A stretch of DNA of 64,000 nt from Bacillus shivajii (GTDB lineage: Bacteria > Bacillota > Bacilli > Bacillales > Salisediminibacteriaceae). The stretch covers positions 3,968,001 through 4,032,000 of the forward strand of contig NZ_CP084703.1 in assembly GCF_020519665.1 (NCBI RefSeq). Direction: 5' to 3'. The notes under the pieces are model-generated. The model was not told where the DNA came from and did no database searches. It saw only the letters and a list, made by a program, of their open reading frames with translations. The stretch's first letter is position 1. Every line of letters starts with the position of its first letter. Shown here piece after piece: positions 16,512 through 25,328 of this stretch. The position numbers were made by a program, and so were the translations under genes.

Positions 16512-17348
16512 TTACTTATTAGCACCACTCGACATTCCTTCAATAAAGGAGCGCTGGAATATTAAATAGACAATGATACTTGGAATCATACTGATTACCG
16601 TTCCGCCAAAAATAAGTGCATAGTTCGTTGCCATTTCTCCTTGGAATGAATATAGACCAAGTGATATCGTATACTTCCCCTGTGACATTAAGAGAACTAA
16701 CGGCAGTAAGAAGTCATTCCATATATTCATAAATGTAAAGATTAACAATGCTACTAACCCCGGCTTCGCTAACGGAAGCATCACTGTCCAGAAGATTCTC
16801 CATTCTCCTGCACCGTCGATCATTGCAGACTCACGCATTGCCTTTGGAACATCTCGAAATGTGTTTCTCATCAAAAAAATGGAGAATGGCAAGGCTAAAG
16901 CAGCCGAAACAAGCGTAAGACCGGTTAATGTATTTACTAACCCCATTGATCTTAAGTGGAAAAAGATCGGAATAATAATCGCTTGAACAGGCAACGCCAT
17001 TCCTAACAAGACAATATAGAAGATCAAGTTGTTTCCCTTAAACGTTAATTGTGAAAATGCGTAACCCGCAGGACTTGCAACTAAAGCTACAACAAGCATT
17101 CCGCCTATCGTTACAACTGCACTGTTAATGATATATTGCTGAAAATTCCCTACTTGCCAGGCATTAATAATATTTTCGAAGCTCCAGTTACTAGGTAAAG
17201 AAAAAGGAGAAGAGAAGATTTCCATATTTGTTTTAAAGCTAGCTAAAACAGCGTAAATAATGGGGGCGATGATTAATGATAATAGTAAAAACAAGACGAC
17301 CCATATCATCATTTGTGATGACGACTTTCTTGACATTGTTCTCTCCAT
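16512..17348 (-). CDS. Carbohydrate ABC transporter permease, MalG type, 278 aa
   Basis: Six membrane helices and the EAA loop around MRESAMIDGAGEWRIFWTVM, which contacts the ATPase. Length and C-terminus (FQRSFIEGMSSGANK) are typical of the CUT1 family MalG/LacG group. Two ATGs are possible (17348 and 17336); the second has GGAGAG close upstream. It pairs with the MalF-type gene 2 bp upstream. No ATPase gene is present, so a shared MsmX-like ATPase elsewhere is expected. Confidence 0.92.
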   Translation of the reverse strand: MERTMSRKSSSQMMIWVVLFLLLSLIIAPIIYAVLASFKTNMEIFSSPFSLPSNWSFENIINAWQVGNFQQYIINSAVVTIGGMLVVALVASPAGYAFSQLTFKGNNLIFYIVLLGMALPVQAIIIPIFFHLRSMGLVNTLTGLTLVSAALALPFSIFLMRNTFRDVPKAMRESAMIDGAGEWRIFWTVMLPLAKPGLVALLIFTFMNIWNDFLLPLVLLMSQGKYTISLGLYSFQGEMATNYALIFGGTVISMIPSIIVYLIFQRSFIEGMSSGANK

Positions 17349-17350
17349 TG

Positions 17351-18289
17351 TTACTCAGTCCTTTCTCTGTAGTAGTTAAACCCGATCGTAAAGATAATGA
17401 TGATAATCCCTAAGATTACACTTTGTGCTGTTGCGTAACTTACTTGGTTCATACTGAATGCCGTTTTATAAACTAAGGTAGATACAACCTCACTCATGTA
17501 GAAAGGTCCGCCTTGTGTCATTATCCAGATCAATGCAAAACCTTTTAACGCATGAATGATCACCATACTAATGACAACGTTCATTGTGTTACGCAGGCTC
17601 GGCACGGTTATATACCAAAACTTTCTGATTGGACCTGCTCCGTCAATATCTGCTGCCTCATACATTTGCGGCTCAATACTTTGTAACCCTGCTAAAAATA
17701 AAATCATGTACAACCCATAAAACGCCCATGTACTAGCAATTACTAAGGCAGGAATGACAAACATTTGCTCACCAAGCCAATTTCTTGCCATAAAATCCAG
17801 TCCTATGGCCCGGAGAAAAATGTTAATTGGCCCCATTGTCGGATCATAAATTTTGGACCACAATACCCCTACAACGGCAAGCGACAATACACTCGGCAGA
17901 TAGAATGCTGCCCTGAAAAAGGTTTTACCTCTTTTCACCTTACTAATCAGTACAGCGAGGACTAAAGTTGGAATGACCATTAAGGTTAAACTTAAAACAA
18001 CCCACAGTAAGTTGTTACCTAATGCCCTATAAAAAAGACCATCTGTTGCTAACCTTGCATAGTTGTCCAGCCCTACAAAATTCATTGTTGGTGATGTCCC
18101 ATTCCAATCAAATAAACTATAGCGAACGGCATCTGCCATTGGGTAAAGCATAAAAGCCCCATAAAGGATCAGTGCTGGTGATAAAAAAGATGCAATAACG
18201 GCAATTCTTTTTAGCTTATTTATTCTTTGTGCTTTAACTTTGTTTTGTTTTTGAACCTTAACACTTACAGTTTGTAAACTCGTACTCAT
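17351..18289 (-). CDS. Carbohydrate ABC transporter permease, MalF type, 312 aa
   Basis: Six membrane segments, with the EAA motif around MYEAADIDGAGPIRKFWYIT. ATG 18289 is preferred over ATG 18340 because GAGGAGAG lies 7 bp upstream. It is a CUT1-family partner of the MalG-type permease. A 20-bp sequence shared with the substrate-binding gene's upstream region lies about 150 bp before the start, consistent with control by the adjacent two-component system. Confidence 0.92.
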   Translation of the reverse strand: MSTSLQTVSVKVQKQNKVKAQRINKLKRIAVIASFLSPALILYGAFMLYPMADAVRYSLFDWNGTSPTMNFVGLDNYARLATDGLFYRALGNNLLWVVLSLTLMVIPTLVLAVLISKVKRGKTFFRAAFYLPSVLSLAVVGVLWSKIYDPTMGPINIFLRAIGLDFMARNWLGEQMFVIPALVIASTWAFYGLYMILFLAGLQSIEPQMYEAADIDGAGPIRKFWYITVPSLRNTMNVVISMVIIHALKGFALIWIMTQGGPFYMSEVVSTLVYKTAFSMNQVSYATAQSVILGIIIIIFTIGFNYYRERTE

Positions 18290-18440
18290 AAGCAAACTCT
18301 CCTCTCGGGTTAATTTCGGTCCGCCTGAAAGCGCATTCATGACAAGGTACTTTACATGTAATAAACAACATTATCCCCCCTCACCTCTGTTTCTTTATTT
18401 AAGATAATAATCTGATTTTTCAGTTAATGAAAGGAGCCAT

Positions 18441-18460
18441 TTCGTTGATAAAAGTGGGTA
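18441..18460 (-). promoter_or_regulatory. Putative operator of the YesN-like regulator, site 1
   Basis: TTCGTTGATAAAAGTGGGTA; 19 of 20 positions match 20048-20067 upstream of the substrate-binding gene. Both lie 100-150 bp before a minus-strand transporter gene. Inferred as the binding site of the AraC-type response regulator. Confidence 0.6.
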
Positions 18461-18514
18461 TATTCGTAGAAAAAATGAATGAACCCAAACCCAAAACTAG
18501 TCAAGAATAGAAAA

Positions 18515-18550
18515 CGAAGGTGCCTTCTATCAATTTAGAAAACACCTTCG
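18515..18550 (-). terminator. Terminator of the substrate-binding protein gene
   Basis: CGAAGGTG / CACCTTCG stem extended by inner pairs (TTCTA / TAGAA), followed on the minus strand by TTTTCTATTCTTG. Confidence 0.8.
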
Positions 18551-18570
18551 CTTTGTTATGAGAATTGATC

Positions 18571-19950
18571 CTATCTTTTTAATTGGAATCCATTTGCTTT
18601 GTCTGCTTGAGCCGCTTCTTCAATCGCGTTCATTGCTTCTTCTGGCGTCGTTAAGTCTCCGACTAACCCTTGTAAGTTTTGGAAATAGGCTTCACCTGTT
18701 TCTACACCAATAAACACACTTGGGTTATAACCTGACCCGTCCGCAACATCAATAGCTGCATCACGTAAAACATCGCCAACCGGCTCTACATCCATCGAAG
18801 CAGTAGATGCAAGAATAAAGTTGTAATCTGGGAAGCTATAAACAATTTCGGCATAGTCACTAGAAAGAATATAGTCTAACCATAACTCAGCTGCATCCTC
18901 GTTATTTGCACCGGTTGGTACGACCCATGATTGGCCAATTCCACCTGTCGGTTTTGCTTCTTCCCCATCGATAAACGATGGCGCCATAAAGAATCCGACA
19001 CTATCATGCAAACCTTCTTCAGCTAAATCTGTAATCAGATACGTCCCACCTGTATAGATGGCTGCTTGTTTATTTAAAAATTTAAACTTTGAATCTGTCT
19101 CTTGTAATGTAACGGCATCTTGTGAGATATACCCTTTATCTAGCCATTCTGTCATAGCCGTTGCTACTTCCACGACTTCTGGATCATTCCACTTTCCATC
19201 TTCAAAGAAAATCTCCTCTAATTTCTCTGTCCCTGCCATTGCTTCTAACATAACCCCAAATAACCAGCCAATGGCATAACCATTTCTCGCACCTACTGTA
19301 ATTGGGTCAATACCAGATTCTTCCGCTAACGTTTCTAGTAAATCAATGTATTCATCGGCAGTCTCAGGGACGTCCAATCCATACTCGTCAAACACATCAA
19401 TGTTATAGAAGTGGGCAATTGCATCTACCATGTGAGGTACTTCATAGATATGGTCGCCACCAGCAATCAAGTCGTATGCAAATGGACGAACAGCATTCTC
19501 CCATTGGTTTGCTTCATAGGTGTCATCTAGCGGTTTAATTAATTCCCCTTGTGACAAAACAGAAATACGACTTGGCCCAGCATTCATAAGAATCACGTCA
19601 GGCGTATTTACTTCAGACTGTAACAATGCTGTTAAACTTCCAGACTCTACCCGAACATCGCCTGTTTCTAATACAACGTCAATATCAGGATTTAATTCTT
19701 TGAAACGATCCACTACCTGCCCCCATTGCTCTCGTTCCACATCATTGTAGTAGTTAGGAATTAGTAACTGCAGCGTGTTTTCTTCATCTACCGAGGACTC
19801 CTGTTCACCGTCACTTTGCCCTCCCGTTGCTTGCTCTTCACTCTCACCTTCTACACTGGAACTACCTGACGGAGACTGACATGCAACGAAAACTACTAGC
19901 ATTAACAAAAACATACATAACAGTGATGCTCTCACGAACGTTCGTATCAT
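18571..19950 (-). CDS. Carbohydrate ABC transporter substrate-binding lipoprotein, 459 aa
   Basis: A signal peptide with lipobox ending VVFVAC (Cys about residue 24), then a low-complexity linker rich in Ser, Glu and Gly, then a family-1 solute-binding fold (VEREQWGQVVDRFKELNPDI near the start). It captures a sugar outside the membrane for the MalF/MalG-type permeases. ATG 19950 has AAGGAGG at ideal spacing. It has its own promoter region with a putative operator and cre-like sites and its own terminator, so it is expressed separately from the permeases, probably at a higher level. Confidence 0.92.
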   Translation of the reverse strand: MIRTFVRASLLCMFLLMLVVFVACQSPSGSSSVEGESEEQATGGQSDGEQESSVDEENTLQLLIPNYYNDVEREQWGQVVDRFKELNPDIDVVLETGDVRVESGSLTALLQSEVNTPDVILMNAGPSRISVLSQGELIKPLDDTYEANQWENAVRPFAYDLIAGGDHIYEVPHMVDAIAHFYNIDVFDEYGLDVPETADEYIDLLETLAEESGIDPITVGARNGYAIGWLFGVMLEAMAGTEKLEEIFFEDGKWNDPEVVEVATAMTEWLDKGYISQDAVTLQETDSKFKFLNKQAAIYTGGTYLITDLAEEGLHDSVGFFMAPSFIDGEEAKPTGGIGQSWVVPTGANNEDAAELWLDYILSSDYAEIVYSFPDYNFILASTASMDVEPVGDVLRDAAIDVADGSGYNPSVFIGVETGEAYFQNLQGLVGDLTTPEEAMNAIEEAAQADKANGFQLKR

Positions 19951-20012
19951 TATTCATACCTCCTTTTTTTAATGCAAACCTACTTTCACAGTTAGCATCG
20001 ATTAAAACTTAT

Positions 20013-20026
20013 ATTAAGCGCTTTCA
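20013..20026. promoter_or_regulatory. cre-like site upstream of the substrate-binding gene
   Basis: ATTAAGCGCTTTCA, 12 of 14 positions of the cre consensus. It lies between the putative operator and the start codon of the minus-strand gene. Confidence 0.5.
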
Positions 20027-20047
20027 TAACGTATTGAAAGAGGGCGT

Positions 20048-20067
20048 TTCGGTGATAAAAGTGGGTA
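20048..20067 (-). promoter_or_regulatory. Putative operator of the YesN-like regulator, site 2
   Basis: TTCGGTGATAAAAGTGGGTA, the near-identical partner of 18441-18460. The similarity extends a few bases to each side. Confidence 0.6.
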
Positions 20068-20137
20068 AAAGTTTTCGCATAAATCATCTTTTTTTGTCGA
20101 TTCACTTGCTAGAATATAAATATATCATTATAATCCT

Positions 20138-20151
20138 TGCAAACGCTTACT
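20138..20151. promoter_or_regulatory. cre site in the divergent sensor kinase / binding-protein region
   Basis: TGCAAACGCTTACT fits the cre consensus at 13 of 14 positions. It lies about 90 bp before the sensor kinase start, so CcpA may repress the two-component system and the transporter together. Confidence 0.6.
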
Positions 20152-20240
20152 TAAAAAGGGCCAATGATGCGCCCTTAATTTCATTTCTTTTGTAAAGCTT
20201 AAGGGGATCTCTTACAAAATTGCAAAAAAGGAGGTGTCTT

Positions 20241-21992
20241 ATGAAGTTTTTTCACTCTTTATTCTTTAAATTGTTATTTTGTTTGTTGATTATTTCCATT
20301 ATTCCTTTAAGTATCGTCGGACTCATTACGTACAATAACACCTCAAAAAGTATGACGGATAATTTAGATTATCATGCTTCTTATATTTTGGATCAGAAAG
20401 TAGACGCACTCGATCAGCTTTTTCATGACTTAGAACGAATAAGCAGCGGAATCGTTCATAATAAAGTGTTTTCTACTTTTAGCGAAAATGACAACGATCG
20501 AAGGCACCAACAATTATTTCTTGAATTAGACCAATTGTTAGTCAGTATAGAAAATATATTTCCAGCATTCGAAGGCATCACGATCATCAATGAATCTGGT
20601 TTCATTTACAACTATGGCTACCCTTTAGCACTCAACATAACCGCAAACACTTTCTATCAATCTGACTGGTTTCCATCGATAGAAGGTCTATCTTACCCGG
20701 CCCTTACTCCATTGCATACTAGAAATTACAGTAACATGAATAACGATACACCTGTTTATTCCTTTGTTTATCAAGGGTGGGACAATAAATTAAACTCTAG
20801 TTATATTATCATCGACCTTACCGAAGAATCTGTTTCAAATATTACGAATATTCAGTATAATGAAACTGATATTGCAGGAACGCTTATTTATAATGATGAA
20901 AAAATTGTATACTCCGAAAACGAAACGTTTACTTTTTCCTATCATACCATCTCCTCTAGTAATTCCGGGGGTATTATTCAAAATGAGGAAAACAAAGAGT
21001 TTATCATTTACAAACAAAAGGTTCCTTCAACCGGCTGGACAATCGTTGAGTATTTTGAAGTCGGTAATTTTTTCAAACCAGTGTATGATACGAGAAACTT
21101 CTTCCTTTATACGATTATCGTTAGTGTTATCGTTTGTATCTTGGCTTCATTATTCGTAACGAAACAAATCTCAAATCCTATTTATAACTTACAGAAAAAA
21201 ATGAAGGAGGTAGAAAGCGGCAACTTTGAAGAAAGATTTATTACGAATTCAAAAGATGTCATTGGAGACTTAGCCAAAGGTTTTAACCATATGCTCGTAC
21301 AAATCAAAGCGTTGATCAAGTCCGTGGAAAAAGAAGAAAAATTAAAAAGAGAAGCGGAAATCACAGCATTGCAATTACAAATAAACCCGCACTTTGTCTA
21401 TAACACGTTAGAATCGATTAATTCTTTAGCTAGAAAGAAGAAAGAGCATGAAATTAGTCACCTCATCGTTTTACTAGGAAGACTATTACGCTTAAGCATT
21501 AGCTCTTTTGATGAAATGATTCCAGTGCGTCAAGAAATCATGTACACGAATAACTATTTGGAGCTTCAGCAAAAGCGCATGCGGCAAAGCCTTGACTACA
21601 ACATTGATATTGAAGATGAGTTATACGATAAGCACATGTTAAAGTGGATCCTTCAACCGATCGTTGAAAATGCCATTTTACATGGGATCGACCCTCAACA
21701 AACAAAAGGTGACATTGAGATTAAGGGCAAAATGGACAATCAATGTATTATTTTTACAGTAACAGATAATGGGAGTGGGATTTCTCCCAAGAAGCTTAGG
21801 GAGATCAGAAGTAGGCTTAAGGATGATTCAAGTGAACTTACAAAATATAAAAAACGAATTGGCCTGTATAATGTCCAATCACGTATTCATTTACATTATG
21901 GACTTTCTTATGGTATTTCGATTGATAGTGAAGAAGCAAAAGGCACTGTTGTAACCATTACCATCCCTCAAAGGAGCGAAACAAATGAATAA
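20241..21992 (+). CDS. YesM-type sensor histidine kinase, 583 aa
   Basis: ATG 20241 follows AAGGAGGTG at ideal distance; an upstream TTG is rejected. N-terminal membrane helix, long extracellular Cache-like sensor domain (about residues 35-285), second helix, a HAMP linker, then a His_kinase domain with the phospho-acceptor in LQINPHFVYNTLESI (near residue 382) and N and G boxes QPIVENAILHGID and DNGSGISPKKL. It belongs to the LytS/YesM class, which in Bacillus controls sugar ABC transporters. It overlaps its response regulator gene by 8 bp. Confidence 0.93.
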   Translation: MKFFHSLFFKLLFCLLIISIIPLSIVGLITYNNTSKSMTDNLDYHASYILDQKVDALDQLFHDLERISSGIVHNKVFSTFSENDNDRRHQQLFLELDQLLVSIENIFPAFEGITIINESGFIYNYGYPLALNITANTFYQSDWFPSIEGLSYPALTPLHTRNYSNMNNDTPVYSFVYQGWDNKLNSSYIIIDLTEESVSNITNIQYNETDIAGTLIYNDEKIVYSENETFTFSYHTISSSNSGGIIQNEENKEFIIYKQKVPSTGWTIVEYFEVGNFFKPVYDTRNFFLYTIIVSVIVCILASLFVTKQISNPIYNLQKKMKEVESGNFEERFITNSKDVIGDLAKGFNHMLVQIKALIKSVEKEEKLKREAEITALQLQINPHFVYNTLESINSLARKKKEHEISHLIVLLGRLLRLSISSFDEMIPVRQEIMYTNNYLELQQKRMRQSLDYNIDIEDELYDKHMLKWILQPIVENAILHGIDPQQTKGDIEIKGKMDNQCIIFTVTDNGSGISPKKLREIRSRLKDDSSELTKYKKRIGLYNVQSRIHLHYGLSYGISIDSEEAKGTVVTITIPQRSETNE

Positions 21993-22758
21993 AATGCTAA
22001 TTGTTGATGATGATTGGATGATTACTGACAGTTTAAAGCATATGGAAGAATGGTTGGACTTACACATTGATGTGGTTGGATCTGCAGCGAATGGAAAAGA
22101 AGCGTTATTTTGGTTAAAAAAGGAGAAAATAGATATTATCCTAACAGATATACGCATGCCAGAAATGGATGGAATCGCTCTTACGAAACATATTTATGAT
22201 GAGCAAATAAAAACGAACGTCATTATTATGAGCGGATTTGAAGAATTCACTTATGCACAAGAAGCGATGCGTTACAATGCCAGGGGATATTTATTAAAAC
22301 CGATTGACACAACTGAGTTATTAGAAACAGTACAGAAAGTAAAAGAAGAATATCTCGCCCCGCCTCAAGAGCCCCTGTCCAATGACATCGATGATATAAA
22401 ACAGAGTCAAACACAGCAAGAAAGAGTGATTACAAGCACGATCAATTATATCAATTCTAACTACATGGAACCTCTAACATTAAAACAATTAGCAGAACGA
22501 GTGCATCTAAGTGATCACTACTTAGGACAGCTGTTTAAATCTGTGACAGGTGAATCATTTTTAAAATATTTAACAAATGTAAGAATGAAAAAGGCTGCCA
22601 CACTCTTAGAAAACCCTGTACTGAAAATCTATGAGATTAGCGAAAGAGTCGGATACACTGATCCGAAACACTTTATGAAGGTTTTTAAGAAATCACACGG
22701 TTGTACACCAAAAGACTACCGACAAAGGTTTAAAATAAAAACACGGGAAGTCATGTGA
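21985..22758 (+). CDS. YesN-type response regulator with AraC DNA-binding domain, 257 aa
   Basis: Receiver domain at the N-terminus (VDDDWM acid pocket; phospho-acceptor Asp in ILTDIRMPEMDG; Lys in YLLKPID), a short linker, then two AraC-type helix-turn-helices (LKQLAERVHLSDHYLGQLFK and the GYTDPKHFMKVFKKSHGCTP segment). Its start overlaps the kinase stop, so the two are translationally coupled. It likely activates the adjacent ABC transporter genes through the 20-bp sites at 18441 and 20048. Confidence 0.93.
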   Translation: MNKMLIVDDDWMITDSLKHMEEWLDLHIDVVGSAANGKEALFWLKKEKIDIILTDIRMPEMDGIALTKHIYDEQIKTNVIIMSGFEEFTYAQEAMRYNARGYLLKPIDTTELLETVQKVKEEYLAPPQEPLSNDIDDIKQSQTQQERVITSTINYINSNYMEPLTLKQLAERVHLSDHYLGQLFKSVTGESFLKYLTNVRMKKAATLLENPVLKIYEISERVGYTDPKHFMKVFKKSHGCTPKDYRQRFKIKTREVM

Positions 22759-22763
22759 GTTTG

Positions 22764-22806
22764 GTTCCTGGTCCCCATTGCGGTAAAGGTTTTGCGAAAT
22801 GGGGGT
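22764..22806. repeat. GGGGTCAGG-type hairpin repeat
   Basis: Arms CCTGGTCCCCATT and AATGGGGGTCAGG around a short loop. Related fragments with GGGGTCAG occur at 38423, 48100 and 59478, suggesting another dispersed hairpin family. Confidence 0.5.
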
Positions 22807-22877
22807 CAGGACACTGGCCTTTCGCTATCGATTTATGATTCAATATATCCTGAAGCTTCACGAAAACGAAATTCAAA

Positions 22878-22904
22878 ACCTCACTATGACACACATAGTG
22901 AGGT
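22878..22904. terminator. Terminator between convergent genes
   Basis: Perfect 11-bp stem ACCTCACTATG / CATAGTGAGGT with a 5-nt loop, between the response regulator and the PLP enzyme gene. Confidence 0.75.
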
Positions 22905-22952
22905 CTTCTAATATAAAAATCCTTCTTAAGTAGAGCTGTCTTCTCGATTGCT

Positions 22953-22984
22953 ATTCGACAAAATACGGGAAGTTACTGGTACCG
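22953..22984 (+). repeat. GTGCC-type repeat, diverged copy 3
   Basis: TTCGACAAAATACGGGAAG followed by TTACTGGTACC. The palindrome arms are eroded compared with 105-139 and 6096-6130. Confidence 0.55.
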
Positions 22985-23011
22985 AATCATGCACTCAGAT
23001 CCTAACACTAC

Positions 23012-24130
23012 TTATCCATTTTTAATAATATCCAATAGGTGCACGATTTCTTCTTCTGTGTTGTAAAAGTGTGGGGACACTCTAATTCCTGACCTTACAT
23101 TTATTTTGATGTTATGATTTGTTAATGTGGTTGGGTCAATCCCACTAAATGATGTTATTCCGGACCAATTTTTTTGATCAATTGTTGGGGAATGCATGTT
23201 AATATGCTCCACCGACATAAGACCTTCTCTTAATAACGAAGTTAATTTCTTTATTCGTTCTGGGATAAGGGTTTGATATTCATCTAGTAACAACAAGGAT
23301 TCCCTTAATCCTCTAATAGCTGAAAAATTCATATTTCCGGTTTCAATAGACCTAGCAGATTGGTCAATATCCATTTTAATATCACTATAGTTAAACCTTT
23401 CTTTCATGCTAGCCCAACCAATAAACGGTATATTGATTTGATCGAGCAATTCTTCATTAATATAGATAAAGGAAAGGCCATCTGGCCCCATTGCCCATTT
23501 AAAAAAACCACTCACAACAAAGTCAGCTTGTATTTTGTTCACATCCAAAGGTTCTGTCATGTAACCTTGTATAGCGTCTACGATGAAAATAATTCCGTTC
23601 TCCTTACAGAGTGTTCCGATTTCTTCTAAATCGAGTTTATTTCCATTAGAAGCCATGACCCAGCTCACACTAACTACTTTCGTTTTTTCTGTGATTGCTT
23701 CTTTAAATTGATTTATATCCGCTCGTCCATCAATATGTTGAACGATTTTTCGCTTAATATTTTTTTCTTCCTCCAGCTTCATCCACGGATACACATTAGA
23801 CGGAAATTCTTCATCTGTAATGAGAACTTCATCCCCCTCTTGGAGATTCAGTGAATGAGCGATAAGGTTAATTGCACTAGATGTATTCCAATAAAAGCCT
23901 ATTTCTTTTGGTTTAGCCTTAATTGTAGAAGCGACCATTCCACGAACTTCATCAACTTCTTCCCACCACTTAGAAAAGTTATTTCCAAACATCGCTCTTT
24001 CTTCATGAAACGTTTGGACACCTTCTAGTACACGTTGGTGTAGAGGAGACATTGCGCCATGGTCAAGATATAAACATTGATCTAAAACTTTCATCCCTTT
24101 TCTAAAGTTGTTAATTGTCACATCACTCAT
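23012..24130 (-). CDS. Aminotransferase class V-family PLP enzyme, 372 aa
   Basis: Fold-type I PLP enzyme related to cysteine desulfurases and isopenicillin N epimerase-like proteins. PLP-binding elements visible are WNTSSAINLIAHS, the Asp of IFIVDAIQGY and the presumed Schiff-base Lys in VVSGFFKWAMGPDG. It lacks a clear cysteine desulfurase active-site loop, so another transamination, lyase or racemase role is likelier. It is the last gene of the IclR-associated operon, 11 bp behind the M20 hydrolase gene. The substrate is probably an amino acid or amino sugar acid. Confidence 0.8.
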   Translation of the reverse strand: MSDVTINNFRKGMKVLDQCLYLDHGAMSPLHQRVLEGVQTFHEERAMFGNNFSKWWEEVDEVRGMVASTIKAKPKEIGFYWNTSSAINLIAHSLNLQEGDEVLITDEEFPSNVYPWMKLEEEKNIKRKIVQHIDGRADINQFKEAITEKTKVVSVSWVMASNGNKLDLEEIGTLCKENGIIFIVDAIQGYMTEPLDVNKIQADFVVSGFFKWAMGPDGLSFIYINEELLDQINIPFIGWASMKERFNYSDIKMDIDQSARSIETGNMNFSAIRGLRESLLLLDEYQTLIPERIKKLTSLLREGLMSVEHINMHSPTIDQKNWSGITSFSGIDPTTLTNHNIKINVRSGIRVSPHFYNTEEEIVHLLDIIKNG

Positions 24131-24141
24131 TGTCTATCTCC

Positions 24142-25314
24142 TTACTGTTTCAGTTGACCATTACACATGAAATCGGCATATAGGTGAACCGCCTTCATGA
24201 TTTGCTCTATTTCAATGAACTCATCTTTCGTATGAGCTTGTTCAATACTTCCAGGGCCAAAAACAATGGTTGGTGTAATCGCTTTAACAACTTTACTTGC
24301 ATCACACCCAAAAGGTAATCCGATTACATCAGAATTAAGATGATGATTGCTTAAAAACGTTTGAAATTCTTGAATATTTAAATCATCTAATTCGTTATCT
24401 AAAGCCGGATCAATTAAATACGGGTCCTTGAAAACTGTATTTGAATATGTAGCATCAGTAAGCTCCCTTTTTAATGTTTCTTTAATACTTACATATGCTT
24501 CTTCCCAGTTCTCACCAGGGTTCAATCTACGATCAACATGAATTTCACATTTCCCTGGCACAGCATTTACTTGTTCACCGCCACTGATGAGGTTTACACT
24601 AACAGAGCTAGGCCCAATTAATGGATGGACCTTTTTTTCCACTTCAGGAACAACTTTGGATTTTATACATTGAATAATGTCACTCATAGAATATATCGCA
24701 TTTTCGCCATCCCATGGTGTAGCACTATGAGCTGGAATGCCTGACGTTTCAATTTTAAAGCGAATACTTCCTTTATGTACGCCGCCTAAACGTAACTTTG
24801 TTGGTTCTCCAACAATTGAAAAGTCAGCCTTCGGGTTCAGATTAACAAGTTCATCGACGCCTCGGTGTAAATGTTCTTCATCTACGACGGCAGCAATGAT
24901 TACATTCATCGACAAAGGTTTATTATCAGAAATCGCTTTTTCCAAACCGATAATCATACTTGCAAGCTGACCTTTAGCATCACAAACCCCTCTCCCCCAC
25001 CATTTTTGATCTTTTTCAGTCATCTTAAAGGGTTCGATAATCATTTGATCGACTTCAACGGTATCGAGATGACTTTCAAGTAGAACCGTAGGGAGGTTAT
25101 CAGAAACTTCATATTTAATAACGACATTATAGCGGTCATTTAATACGGGCTGCGTTTCAATTACAGCTTCAGGGATATTTTCTTTTACATATTCAATCAG
25201 TTTCTCGGCTACATTCGCTTCTCCTTCTATTAATTCATTATCTCTCGGGTTAACACTAGGCGTATTTACTAGCTGCTCTAATAAAACTTTTGTTTTTTCC
25301 TGCCATCTGTTCAA
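24142..25314 (-). CDS. M20-family metallohydrolase (ArgE/DapE/ACY1 type), 390 aa
   Basis: Di-zinc amidohydrolase. Metal and catalytic motifs are visible: ESHLDTVEV (His, Asp), WGRGVCDAKGQLASM (bridging Asp), VVDEEHLHRG (catalytic Glu) and the C-terminal EQAHTKDEF His. A dimerisation domain with IPAHSATPWDGENAI lies in the middle. Members remove acyl groups from amino acids or cleave small peptides. In this operon it could deacylate an N-acyl amino compound brought in by the symporter. Confidence 0.88.
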   Translation of the reverse strand: MNRWQEKTKVLLEQLVNTPSVNPRDNELIEGEANVAEKLIEYVKENIPEAVIETQPVLNDRYNVVIKYEVSDNLPTVLLESHLDTVEVDQMIIEPFKMTEKDQKWWGRGVCDAKGQLASMIIGLEKAISDNKPLSMNVIIAAVVDEEHLHRGVDELVNLNPKADFSIVGEPTKLRLGGVHKGSIRFKIETSGIPAHSATPWDGENAIYSMSDIIQCIKSKVVPEVEKKVHPLIGPSSVSVNLISGGEQVNAVPGKCEIHVDRRLNPGENWEEAYVSIKETLKRELTDATYSNTVFKDPYLIDPALDNELDDLNIQEFQTFLSNHHLNSDVIGLPFGCDASKVVKAITPTIVFGPGSIEQAHTKDEFIEIEQIMKAVHLYADFMCNGQLKQ

Positions 25315-25328
25315 TGCTTTTCACCACC

